64,000 nucleotides of DNA from Micromonospora coxensis (GTDB lineage: Bacteria; Actinomycetota; Actinomycetes; Mycobacteriales; Micromonosporaceae). This document shows positions 18,336-25,746 of this stretch, piece after piece. The notes beneath the pieces were generated by a model. That model was not told the DNA's origin. It did not search any database and saw only the letters and a list, made by a program, of their open reading frames with translations. Position numbers and translations under genes: made by a program. The stretch's first letter is position 1; each line of letters starts with the position of its first letter. Location of the stretch: the NCBI RefSeq assembly GCF_900090295.1, contig NZ_LT607753.1, forward strand, positions 2,232,001 to 2,296,000. Direction: 5' to 3'.

Positions 18336-19169
18336 TCAGGCCGGCACCGGCACCCGGCCCCGGGTGCGCCGTCCACGGCCGGACCGGGCGACGGCGGCCT
18401 GTGCCGGCGCCGGGTCGAGGTCGCCCGGCTCCCCCGCGTCGGTGTCGTCGTCGCGCCGGTCATCCGGCGCCGGGTCGAGGTCGTCGTCGTGGGCCCGGCC
18501 GTCCTCGTCGTCGTCGAACGGGTCGGCCGAGCCCACCAGCCCGTCGCCGGCCGGGCCGCCGACGTCACCGGACAGGTCGTCGCCGGACAGGTCGTCGCCG
18601 GACAGGTCGTCGCCGGGCGAGCCGGGACCGTCGGGCAGCCCGTGGCCGGCGTGCGGCACGGCGAACCCGGCGAACGCGAAGTCCTCGTCGAACGGCCGGT
18701 CCTCCGGCGAGGCGGGGGCCTGCTCGTGCGGCACCGGCTCCGTCGGCTCGCCGTGCACCCGGACGGCCGCCTCGGCGTCCTCCACGGCGCTGGTGGTCAG
18801 CGTGGGGCGGTTGCGCAGGAAGCGGGCCCGGCCCCGGGACAGGTCGTGCCCGACCGCGACCGCCTCCAGCTCGTAGAGGGTGCGGTGGTTGCCCGCGTCG
18901 TCGGTCCAGTCGCGGGTGTAGAGGCGGCCGGCCACCACCACCGGGTCGCCGACCATCACCGAGGCGGCCACCCCCTCGGCCAGCTTGCGCCAGCAGTTGA
19001 CCCGGACGCGGAGGCTGTTGCCGTCCACCCACCGGCCGCTGTCCCGGTCGAGCCGGCGGGCGGTCGAGGCGACCTTGAAGTTGGCGACCAGGGTGTTGCT
19101 CTGCGTGGTGCGACGCCACTCCGGAGCGGTCAGCACATTACCGACAATGGTCACGTACGTATCGAACAT
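18336..19169 (-). CDS. Single-stranded DNA-binding protein paralogue
   Basis: 277 residues. The first ~110 form an OB-fold SSB domain (MFDTYVTIVGNVLTAPEWR, VNCWRKLAEGVAASVMVGDPVVVAGRLYTRDW). The rest is a long acidic Gly/Asp-rich tail with three exact GDDLS repeats. The C-terminus is basic and ends VPVPA; the acidic DDDIPF-type tip that recruits replication partners in housekeeping SSB is absent. It is also not in the usual rpsF-ssb-rpsR context, so it is probably an accessory SSB. ATG 19169 has a strong GGGAGGGG ribosome site. DnaA-box-like sequences lie upstream. Confidence 0.85.
   Translation of the reverse strand: MFDTYVTIVGNVLTAPEWRRTTQSNTLVANFKVASTARRLDRDSGRWVDGNSLRVRVNCWRKLAEGVAASVMVGDPVVVAGRLYTRDWTDDAGNHRTLYELEAVAVGHDLSRGRARFLRNRPTLTTSAVEDAEAAVRVHGEPTEPVPHEQAPASPEDRPFDEDFAFAGFAVPHAGHGLPDGPGSPGDDLSGDDLSGDDLSGDVGGPAGDGLVGSADPFDDDEDGRAHDDDLDPAPDDRRDDDTDAGEPGDLDPAPAQAAVARSGRGRRTRGRVPVPA
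18571..18615. repeat. Three perfect 15-bp tandem repeats in the ssb-like gene
   Basis: The unit GACAGGTCGTCGCCG occurs three times in a row and encodes GDDLS repeats in the acidic linker. Copy number may vary between strains. Confidence 0.9.
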
Positions 19170-19487
19170 CGTCCCCTCCCAGGGGTTGAGGGCCTGCCGT
19201 GGTGAGTCGACTCGCCGCCGAGCCTGGCCGGTACGGAGGTCCGGGCGCAGCACCATCCGGCCGCCCTGTGGACGACCGGGCCGCCTGTGGACAAGGACCT
19301 GATCAAGGTCCCGGTCTGCTAGGGCCGACCGACCCTGGGTGGCGGGCGCAGGGGGCGACCAAGATCGAGGTGCGGGATCACCGGGAGTGAGGAGGATCCC
19401 GGCTGGGTATGGAATTGATCAACCAGAGACGGCCACCACCACGGCCACCACGGCACGTCGACCGAGCGCCGCACGGCTCGCGGTCAG
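19170..19487. promoter_or_regulatory. Intergenic region with two DnaA-box-like sequences
   Basis: No gene is visible. TGTGGACAA at 19286-19294 is the exact reverse complement of TTGTCCACA, the high-GC DnaA box; TGTGGACGA at 19267-19275 differs at one base and lies 19 bp away in the same orientation. They are upstream of the minus-strand ssb-like gene. The remainder presumably holds the divergent promoters; no clear -35/-10 pair was recognised. Confidence 0.5.
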
Positions 19488-19565
19488 ATGAGAAAGGTCA
19501 GCGAGATGATTCTCAGCCCGCGTACGACCGGCTCCGTCCGTACCGAGCGGGAGGTGCGGCGATGA
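19488..19565 (+). CDS. Putative 25-residue upstream ORF coupled to the hibernation-factor gene
   Basis: An ATG-initiated frame of 25 codons beginning MRKVSEMILSPRT ends in a TGA that overlaps the ATG of the next gene (ATGA). The overlap is the same type used by real operon genes here. It has no obvious ribosome site. It may be a leader peptide that couples translation, or chance. Confidence 0.35.
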   Translation: MRKVSEMILSPRTTGSVRTEREVRR

Positions 19566-19984
19566 GCGCGGTGACCAACCCGGCGACCGTCGCCGAGTGC
19601 CTGCGCGTCGGCGCCGGCTTCTCCCAGGGCGACCGGAACTGGATCGTGGAGCAGTTCGCGACCCTGGACGCGCGGCTGGCCGCGTTCCACGCCGACGCCA
19701 CCGAGCTGGAGGTGTCGGTCAAGGACCGCGAGGCGCGGGGGCAGAAGGTCACGCTGGAGTGCTGGATCGCCGGCCGGCAGAAGATCGTGACCACCTCCAG
19801 CGAGGAGGACCTGCGCGCGGCGCTCAACGACGCCCGGGACGACCTGCGTCGGCGGCTCAACGACGCCAAGACGAAGCAGGAGCCCCGGCACAACAAGCAC
19901 ATCCGGGAGATCGGCCAGCCCGGTCCGGGTCAGGTGGCCGACACCGACGCCGACCTCGACCGGGTCGACGCCGAGACGGCCTGA
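19562..19984 (+). CDS. HPF/RaiA-like ribosome-associated protein
   Basis: 140 residues. An S30AE-type beta-alpha-beta-beta-beta-alpha arrangement is visible: TLDARLAAFHADATELEVSVKDREARGQKVTLECWIAG, then EEDLRAALNDARDDLRRRLNDAKTKQEPR as the C-terminal helix. Proteins of this family bind the 30S decoding region and promote ribosome hibernation. It lacks the long C-terminal dimerisation domain of long HPF. ATG 19562 has GGGAGGTG upstream; the longer in-frame start at 19409 adds an Arg/Pro-rich tail that looks like shadow coding. Confidence 0.7.
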   Translation: MSAVTNPATVAECLRVGAGFSQGDRNWIVEQFATLDARLAAFHADATELEVSVKDREARGQKVTLECWIAGRQKIVTTSSEEDLRAALNDARDDLRRRLNDAKTKQEPRHNKHIREIGQPGPGQVADTDADLDRVDAETA

Positions 19985-20079
19985 GTGACACGCGATTCGT
20001 CCCCGTTCGTCCGGTGCGGGCGGACGGGGACGGACCCGGGGGCTACCGCCCGGTAGCTTCCGGGCGTACCGTCGCCCTC

Positions 20080-21123
20080 GTGGAACCGGACGTGCTGGGG
20101 CCGCCGTACGAGCGGCAGACGATCGACCTGGGCACCGACGACGAGGGCGCGGTGGTCGCCACCCTGGTGCGGCGGCGTGCCGAGCGCCCCACCCGGCGGG
20201 CCGTGCTCTACGTGCACGGCTACGTCGACTACTTCTTCCAGACCCACCTGGCCGACTTCTTCGCCGAGCGCGGGTGGGACTTCTACGCCCTCGACCTGCG
20301 CAAGTACGGCCGCAGCCTGCTGGCGCACCAGACCCCGAACTTCTGCCGGGACCTGAGCGACTACTTCCCGGAACTGGACGCCGCCGCGAAGATCATCCGC
20401 GAGGACGACGGCCACGACACCGTGCTCGCCATGGGGCACTCCACCGGCGGCCTGATCATCTCGCTCTGGGCGCACGCCCGACGCGACGCCGGCCTGGTCG
20501 ACGGGCTCTTCCTGAACAGCCCCTTCTTCGACATCAACGCCCCCTGGGTCATCCGTCGACCCCTCGCGGCCGCCGTCGCCCGCCTGGGCCGTCGCGCGCC
20601 GCACCGCGTCCTCCCCTTCGGCCTCAACACCGTGTACGGCGAGAGCCTGCACGCCGAGCATCGCGGCAGCTGGACGTACGACCTGAGCTGGAAGCCGCTG
20701 GCCGGGTTCCCCGTCCGGGCCGGCTGGCTGCGCGCGATCCGCGCCGCCCAGCGGCAGCTGCACGCCGGGCTGGACATCCCCGTACCGGTGCTGCTGGCCT
20801 GCTCGACCCGCAGCTTCAAGGGCACGAAGTGGCACGACTCGGCGGCCCTCGCCGACGCCGTGCTCGACGTCGAGCACATGGTCCGCTGGGCGCCCCGGCT
20901 CGGCCGGCACGTCACCCTGGCCCGCTTCGACGGCGGCATGCACGACCTGACACTCTCCGGCCCCGCCGTACGCCAGCAGGTCTTCGCCGAGGTCGGGCGG
21001 TGGGCCGAGGCCTTCCTCGGCGCGGGCCCGACGGACGCCGGCCCGACCGCGCCCGCGACGGTGCCCGGCAGCCGACCCCCGGCCGACGCGGACGAGCCCG
21101 CCCGGGCCACGCACGGCGGCTGA
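20080..21123 (+). CDS. Alpha/beta hydrolase (serine aminopeptidase S33 / monoglyceride-lipase type)
   Basis: 347 residues. LYVHGYVDYFF is the oxyanion strand, MGHSTGGLI the nucleophile elbow with the catalytic Ser, and GGMHDLTLS the probable catalytic His loop. The family includes lysophospholipases and monoacylglycerol lipases; the substrate is unknown. GTG 20080 lies 7 nt after TACCGT (20067-20072), so a leaderless mRNA is likely. The last ~30 residues are low complexity (Ala/Pro/Thr). It ends 1 nt from the convergent pseudo-protease gene. Confidence 0.82.
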   Translation: MEPDVLGPPYERQTIDLGTDDEGAVVATLVRRRAERPTRRAVLYVHGYVDYFFQTHLADFFAERGWDFYALDLRKYGRSLLAHQTPNFCRDLSDYFPELDAAAKIIREDDGHDTVLAMGHSTGGLIISLWAHARRDAGLVDGLFLNSPFFDINAPWVIRRPLAAAVARLGRRAPHRVLPFGLNTVYGESLHAEHRGSWTYDLSWKPLAGFPVRAGWLRAIRAAQRQLHAGLDIPVPVLLACSTRSFKGTKWHDSAALADAVLDVEHMVRWAPRLGRHVTLARFDGGMHDLTLSGPAVRQQVFAEVGRWAEAFLGAGPTDAGPTAPATVPGSRPPADADEPARATHGG

Positions 21124-21124
21124 G

Positions 21125-21874
21125 TCAGCCCGTGACGACCCGGTCGAGGGCGGCCACCGGGTGGCCGCCCTCGCCGGGCAGCACCACGCCCAGGCAGCGC
21201 AGCCCGACCTCGCCCGCCGCGTCGGCCCCGACGCCGAAGACCGGCGCGCCGACGTAGCCGGCCGGCAGCTCGCCGGTGAGCCGCAGCCCGTCACCCGCGC
21301 GGACCGCCCGCTCGACCGCCACTTCCAGCGGCCGGGACCCGTCGTCGCGGACACCGAGCGCGAGGACGATCGCCGAGACCGGCTCCGCGCCGATCCGGGT
21401 CACGTCGTCCGCGCGGGCCGCGATCGCGTCCGGCACCGACTGGGTACGCCAGCGCCAGCCCTCCCGCGCCGCCCGGTCGTGCAGCCCGCTGGTGGGCAGC
21501 ACCGCCACCCCGCCCTCCGGCCGGCGCGACCACCACGCGCCGGGCAGGGCCAGCACATCGGCGGCCACCCCCGCCGGCTCGGTGACGCTCGGCCGCAACC
21601 CGATCTCCGCGACCTCGGCGTACGTCAGCACGTCCGCCGCCGTGAGCAGGTACTCCCCGGTCGGATGGTCGAAGAGGAACGCCGTGCCGGCCGGGCCGTC
21701 ACCGGCCGGACGGATCGGCAGGATCGCCCGCCCGAGCAACTGGCACAGCTCGTAGGCGACCTCGTTCTCGGCATCCGGTTCCAGCAGCACGGCACCGAGG
21801 GTACGGGGCGGGCGGGACCCGGCTGCGGCTGACGGGCCCTCGTCACCGAGCTGCAGCGGAACCCTGGTGACCAC
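21125..21874 (-). CDS. Trypsin-fold pseudoprotease-like protein
   Basis: 249 residues, not a named family I recognise. The pattern of a chymotrypsin-fold protease is visible with every catalytic residue replaced: GTAFLFDHPTGEYLLTAADVL has Asp81 where LLTAAHV has His; EGGVAVLP has Gly122 where DVAVL has Asp; AGYVGAPVF has Val208 where GDSGGPVF has Ser. No signal peptide is seen, so it is probably cytosolic. It may have kept the fold for binding. The GTG start has no ribosome site or clear -10, so the N-terminus is uncertain. It is convergent with the hydrolase gene. Confidence 0.55.
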   Translation of the reverse strand: MVTRVPLQLGDEGPSAAAGSRPPRTLGAVLLEPDAENEVAYELCQLLGRAILPIRPAGDGPAGTAFLFDHPTGEYLLTAADVLTYAEVAEIGLRPSVTEPAGVAADVLALPGAWWSRRPEGGVAVLPTSGLHDRAAREGWRWRTQSVPDAIAARADDVTRIGAEPVSAIVLALGVRDDGSRPLEVAVERAVRAGDGLRLTGELPAGYVGAPVFGVGADAAGEVGLRCLGVVLPGEGGHPVAALDRVVTG

Positions 21875-21977
21875 GGCGGCGGTGGCGTGCGACGCTGATC
21901 ACCGTGCCGGGACGGCCACCCGTTCCCCCGCCGGGCGGGGGTGCGGCGGTACCCTCTTGGCGCGAGTTGCATGTTGC

Positions 21978-22050
21978 GCGCCCGTAGCTCAGCGGATAGA
22001 GCAGGGGACTTCTAATCCCAAGGCCGCAGGTTCGAATCCTGCCGGGCGCA
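21978..22050 (+). tRNA. tRNA-Arg (UCU)
   Basis: 73 nt. The acceptor stem GCGCCCG pairs with CGGGCGC, with discriminator A. The D arm is GCTC/GAGC, the anticodon loop is CTTCTAA (anticodon TCT), and the T arm is GCAGG-TTCGAAT-CCTGC. The 27-43 pair of the anticodon stem is a G-A mismatch. CCA is not encoded. No flanking direct repeat or integrase indicates use as an attachment site. Confidence 0.95.
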
Positions 22051-22129
22051 CCCTCCCCACCGAGGACCGGACGACGCCCACCACGCAGCCGTCCCGATCG
22101 TGTCGGTCCGGCTCGCTACCCTCCGCCGC

Positions 22130-22669
22130 GTGACCGAGACTGCTGACCTGGCGCGAGTGCCGACGACCGAGGACGAGGCCCGGTTCTGGGCCCTGGTGGA
22201 GGCGGCCTGGGCGTCGCTCGGGCCGGAGCCGGCGGCACTGCGCCGGGCCGTGACCGCCCGGGACCCGGAGGCCGACGACGTCGACCCGTACGCCCTGGAC
22301 GCCTGGCTGGACCCGTTCCTCGCTCGGCTCCGCGCCCTCTGCGCCGACCTGTCCAGTCGCGAGCTGACCGACCTCGACCGGGTGGTGGAGCGCAAGCTGT
22401 ACGACATCGACCGGCAGGACGTCCACGACGTGACCGACGGCTCCGACGACGGGTTCCTCTACTGCCGGGGGTGGATCGTCGCCCTCGGCCGCGAGTTCTA
22501 CGAGGCGGTGCGCGCCGACCCGGCGATGGCCGTGCTGGACGCCGACTGCGAGCGGATGTGCTACTTCTTCGCGCACCTGCACGCCGAGCGCTTCGGCGAC
22601 TGGCCCGACACGGGCTCGGGCATCTCCCGGGAGTCGGTCAGCAACCCGGCGGGCTGGCCGGAGGAGTGA
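22130..22669 (+). CDS. DUF4240 domain protein
   Basis: 179 residues, soluble and acidic. The layout FWALVEAAWASLG near the N-terminus, then LDAWLDPFLARLRALCADLSSRELTDLDRVVERKLY and FLYCRGWIVALGREFYEAV, matches the DUF4240 family, whose function is not established. GTG 22130 lies 7 nt after TACCCT (22117-22122), so a leaderless start. It directly follows the tRNA gene. Confidence 0.75.
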   Translation: MTETADLARVPTTEDEARFWALVEAAWASLGPEPAALRRAVTARDPEADDVDPYALDAWLDPFLARLRALCADLSSRELTDLDRVVERKLYDIDRQDVHDVTDGSDDGFLYCRGWIVALGREFYEAVRADPAMAVLDADCERMCYFFAHLHAERFGDWPDTGSGISRESVSNPAGWPEE

Positions 22670-22724
22670 CGGGCCGCGACCGGTCGGGTCCCGGCTGTCG
22701 GTGCCGCGCCCTAGGCTCGGCCGC

Positions 22725-23567
22725 ATGGTGACGCAGACCGACCTCGCCCTGCCCGGCGGGGACACCCTGCACGTCTACGACACCGGCGACGACTCCGGCG
22801 ACCGGCTCGCAATCTTCTGGCACCACGGCACGCCGAACGTCGGCGCCCCACCGGCGCCGCTCTTCGCCGCCGCCGACCGGCTGGGCCTGCGCTGGGTGTC
22901 GTACGACCGGCCCGGCTACGGCGGGTCGACCCGCCGCCCGGGGCGGGACGTGGCCTCGGCGGCGGGGTTCACCGCCCGGGTCGCCGACGCGCTGGGCATC
23001 GCACGGTTCGCCGCCATGGGCCACTCCGGCGGCGCGCCGCACGCCCTGGCCTGCGCGGCGCTGCTGCCGGACCGGGTGCTCGCGGTGGTGAGCGGGGCGG
23101 GCCTGGCGCCGTACGACGCCGAGGGGTTGGACTGGTTCGCCGGCATGATCCCCTCCGGGGTGGCGTCGCTGCGGGCGGCCACCGAGGGGCGCGCGGCCAA
23201 GGAGCGGTACGAGACCTCCGGCGTCGAGTACGACCCGGAGTTCACTCCGACAGACCTGGCCGCGCTGCGGGGCCCGTGGTCCTGGTTGGAGAGTGTGGTC
23301 GGCCCGGCCGTGCAGGGTGGCCCGGGTGGGCTGGTCGACGACGACATCGCCTACGTGACGCCGTGGGGCTTCGACCCGGCCCAGGTCACCGCCCCGGTGC
23401 TGCTGCTGCACGGGGAGCGGGACCGGCTGGTGCCGGCGGCCCACAGTGTCTGGCTGGCCCGCCGGTGCCCCTCCGCCGAGCTGCGGCTGGGCCCGCAGGA
23501 CGGGCACATCTCGGTGCTGAACGACAGCGAGGCCGCCCTGGAGTGGCTCCGCCACCGCGCCGGCTGA
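22725..23567 (+). CDS. Alpha/beta hydrolase
   Basis: 280 residues. WHHGTPNVGAPP supplies the oxyanion HG motif, MGHSGGAPHAL the Ser nucleophile, HGERDRLVP the Asp loop and DGHISVL the His, so the triad appears complete. Proteins of this group include epoxide hydrolases, haloalkane dehalogenases and lactonases; none can be singled out. ATG 22725 follows TAGGCT (22712-22717) by exactly 7 nt, so it is probably leaderless. Confidence 0.85.
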   Translation: MVTQTDLALPGGDTLHVYDTGDDSGDRLAIFWHHGTPNVGAPPAPLFAAADRLGLRWVSYDRPGYGGSTRRPGRDVASAAGFTARVADALGIARFAAMGHSGGAPHALACAALLPDRVLAVVSGAGLAPYDAEGLDWFAGMIPSGVASLRAATEGRAAKERYETSGVEYDPEFTPTDLAALRGPWSWLESVVGPAVQGGPGGLVDDDIAYVTPWGFDPAQVTAPVLLLHGERDRLVPAAHSVWLARRCPSAELRLGPQDGHISVLNDSEAALEWLRHRAG

Positions 23568-23576
23568 GAGGTCAGC

Positions 23577-23627
23577 GGGGCGGCGGCCGCGGGACCGGCC
23601 GCCGCCCCGGCGTGCCCGTAGGGGCAC
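23577..23627. terminator. Double hairpin terminator
   Basis: A 12-bp stem (23577-23588 with 23597-23608) is followed at once by a 6-bp stem GTGCCC/GGGCAC (23612-23617 with 23622-23627). It lies between convergent genes. The next ~125 bp up to 23754 hold nothing recognisable. Confidence 0.7.
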
Positions 23628-23754
23628 AGGGTCGGCACGCGTCGCTCGGTCGGCCCGGGGGGTGGGTGCCGACCGGTGCGACGCGGCCTGGCCGACGCCG
23701 GGGCGGGGCGAGGGGGGGGAGTGTGGGGAGGTGCCCCGCCCTCGGCGTCGGAGT

Positions 23755-24276
23755 TCAGGTGGTGGGTGGTGTGCTCGGCCGGTGGCCGCCACCCGGGTGC
23801 TCGGTACGGGGGCTCTCCGGGGCGCCGGGCCGGACGTCCGGCTTGCCGGCCGGCCGGCTCGGGGTGACCGAGGAGCGCGTCGAGGGACGACCGGAGGGCT
23901 TGCCCTTCTCGGCGGCGAGCAGGCTGTCGCAGTACGCGGCGACCTTCTCCCGGTCACCGGCGGTGGTGACCAGCACGGTGAAGGCGGGGTTCTCCAGTGC
24001 CTTGCCGGGGTTGTCGGCGGCCTTGGCGACGTACGCCCGGCAGAGGCCGACCAGCGACGGCGAGGGGGTGCCCTTCGCGCCGGTCGAGCCGGTTGTCGTC
24101 CCCTTGTCGGCGGGGGCGCCGGTGGCGTGCGCGGACGGCTTCGCGCCGGCCTCGGTGAGCGGGTGGGGCAGGGCGCCGTTCGCGGCGGCGACCGCGACCC
24201 CGCCGGTGGCGGTCACGGCGAGCACCGTGGCACCGGCCTTCAGGGTGAGCAGCTTCGCCAGGGCGGTCTCGAGCAT
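23755..24276 (-). CDS. Small membrane-anchored Pro/Thr-rich protein of unknown function
   Basis: 173 residues. The N-terminus LETALAKLLTLKAGATVLAVTATGGVAVAAANG is one hydrophobic segment, anchor or signal. A central stretch LCRAYVAKAADNPGKALENPAFTVLVTTAGDREKVAAYCDSLL looks like a small helical domain with two Cys. The C-terminus is a Pro/Arg/Ser-rich tail. No enzymatic motif was seen. ATG 24276 has GGAG 6 nt upstream; ATG 24282 is too close to it. Confidence 0.65.
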   Translation of the reverse strand: MLETALAKLLTLKAGATVLAVTATGGVAVAAANGALPHPLTEAGAKPSAHATGAPADKGTTTGSTGAKGTPSPSLVGLCRAYVAKAADNPGKALENPAFTVLVTTAGDREKVAAYCDSLLAAEKGKPSGRPSTRSSVTPSRPAGKPDVRPGAPESPRTEHPGGGHRPSTPPTT

Positions 24277-24567
24277 GGACATCTCCGGTTCTGGGGGCGA
24301 CGGAGTGGCGGCGGGATCCGGGGCGCCTTCCGGATCAACACCTTCCGTGCCCCTCAGCGCCGGCAGCGGCCCCGGTGTCACATGGCGGGGGTCGGCACGG
24401 TGGACCTGGTCGGCGGCGGGGGTGGGGCACGGGGCGCGCGGGCACAGCCGTGGGCGACGTGACGCGTACCGTCGGTCACGACAGCGCTCTCCTCGTGGTA
24501 TTCTCCTGCGTCGATCCACTGTCGCGCGGGCCTGGACGGGCCGCTGCCCGAAGGACGCCTCCCCCCG
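24277..24567 (+). promoter_or_regulatory. Intergenic region with histidine-kinase promoter candidate
   Basis: No gene. GTCACG (24475-24480) and TATTCT (24499-24504) are spaced 18 bp and would start transcription near 24511, giving a ~57-nt leader to the kinase gene at 24568. Confidence 0.45.
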
Positions 24568-25746
24568 ATGTCGGCCGTACCCGCTCCGACCTCGCCGCCG
24601 TCGCTGCCGGATCGGCCGGCCGAGGGCGCGTTCCACCTCATCTTCACCACCCTGCCGGCGCTGCTGCGGCTCACCTGCGGACTGGCCGGTGCGGTGGCCG
24701 CCCTGGTGGTGCGTACCCCGCCGGTGCGCACCGGGCTGCTGGTCACGGTCGTCGCGCTGCTCACCGCCTGGTCGGTGCTCTACGCGGTCCGGGCGTTCCG
24801 GGTCGGGATCGGCGCCGGGCTGGTCGCCGGGGACCTCGCGCTCACCGTGGCCGCCTGCCTGCTCATGCCCGTCCTGGTCGCGCCGGAGGTGCTGCCCGGT
24901 GAGGGGAGCTGGATCGCGGTGCTGGCCAGCACCACGGTGATCAACACCCAGGCCACCGCCCCGGCGCGCTGGTCGGTCCCGGCCGGCCTGCTCGTCACCG
25001 CCGGGTACGCCACCGGGTCGTGGGCGGCGGGCGATCCGACGGAGGCGGGTGCGCACGCGGCGACCCTGCTGGGGCAGACCGGCCTGGCGGCGCTGATGAC
25101 CTGGGTGATGCGGCGGTGGATCGGGCGGGCGGACCACGCCTTCGCCGACTACCAGCGGCTGCGCCGCGAGGCGCTGGTCGCCCGGGCCGCCCGGGAGGCG
25201 GAGCGGCGGCAGAACCGGGACCTGCACGACACCGTGCTGTCCACGTTGACCATGGTGGGTCTGGGCGCGGTGCCGGACGACTCCCCCGCGTTGCGGCGCC
25301 GGGCCGCGGCGGACCTGCGTACCCTCGTCGGGCTCGTCGGCGACGACGGCACGTCGCCCACCGGCCCGGTCTCGCTCGACGCGTGGCTGCGGGCGGTCGT
25401 CGAGGCCCGGACGGAGCTGTCACCCCAGGTCGAGCTGGCCCCGTGCGTCGCGCCGGCCGAGGTGGCGCGGGCGCTGGCCGACGCCACCGCCGCCGCGCTG
25501 GCGAACGTCGTCCGGCACGCCCCCGACGCGGCCGTCACCGTCCGTTTGTCCCGGACCGGGGAGACCGTGCTGGTCGAGGTGGTCGACGACGGTCCCGGCT
25601 TCGACCCGGCCACCGTCCCCACCCACCGGTACGGGCTGCGCGAGTCGATCCGGGCCCGGACGGCCGAGGTCGGCGGGCGGGCAGAGGTGACCTCCGCCCC
25701 TGGTCGGGGTACCCGCATCCGGATGGAATGGCCGTATGTCCGCTGA
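24568..25746 (+). CDS. Sensor histidine kinase, NarL/DesK-type
   Basis: 392 residues. About five membrane helices fill residues 20-190. The dimerisation/phosphoacceptor motif NRDLHDTVLSTL is near residue 220, and the ATP-binding domain has the N-box ATAAALANVVRHA, VVDDGPGF and GRGTRIRMEW. The sensor is entirely membrane-embedded with no periplasmic domain, suggesting detection of membrane or envelope state. Its 3' end overlaps the next gene by 11 bp. With 25736 and 26887 it forms a three-gene operon. Confidence 0.88.
   Translation: MSAVPAPTSPPSLPDRPAEGAFHLIFTTLPALLRLTCGLAGAVAALVVRTPPVRTGLLVTVVALLTAWSVLYAVRAFRVGIGAGLVAGDLALTVAACLLMPVLVAPEVLPGEGSWIAVLASTTVINTQATAPARWSVPAGLLVTAGYATGSWAAGDPTEAGAHAATLLGQTGLAALMTWVMRRWIGRADHAFADYQRLRREALVARAAREAERRQNRDLHDTVLSTLTMVGLGAVPDDSPALRRRAAADLRTLVGLVGDDGTSPTGPVSLDAWLRAVVEARTELSPQVELAPCVAPAEVARALADATAAALANVVRHAPDAAVTVRLSRTGETVLVEVVDDGPGFDPATVPTHRYGLRESIRARTAEVGGRAEVTSAPGRGTRIRMEWPYVR

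Noticed and set aside
21978..22050. tRNA-Arg as an integration site for a mobile element
   Set aside because: No integrase, no direct repeat of the tRNA 3' end and no composition change downstream.
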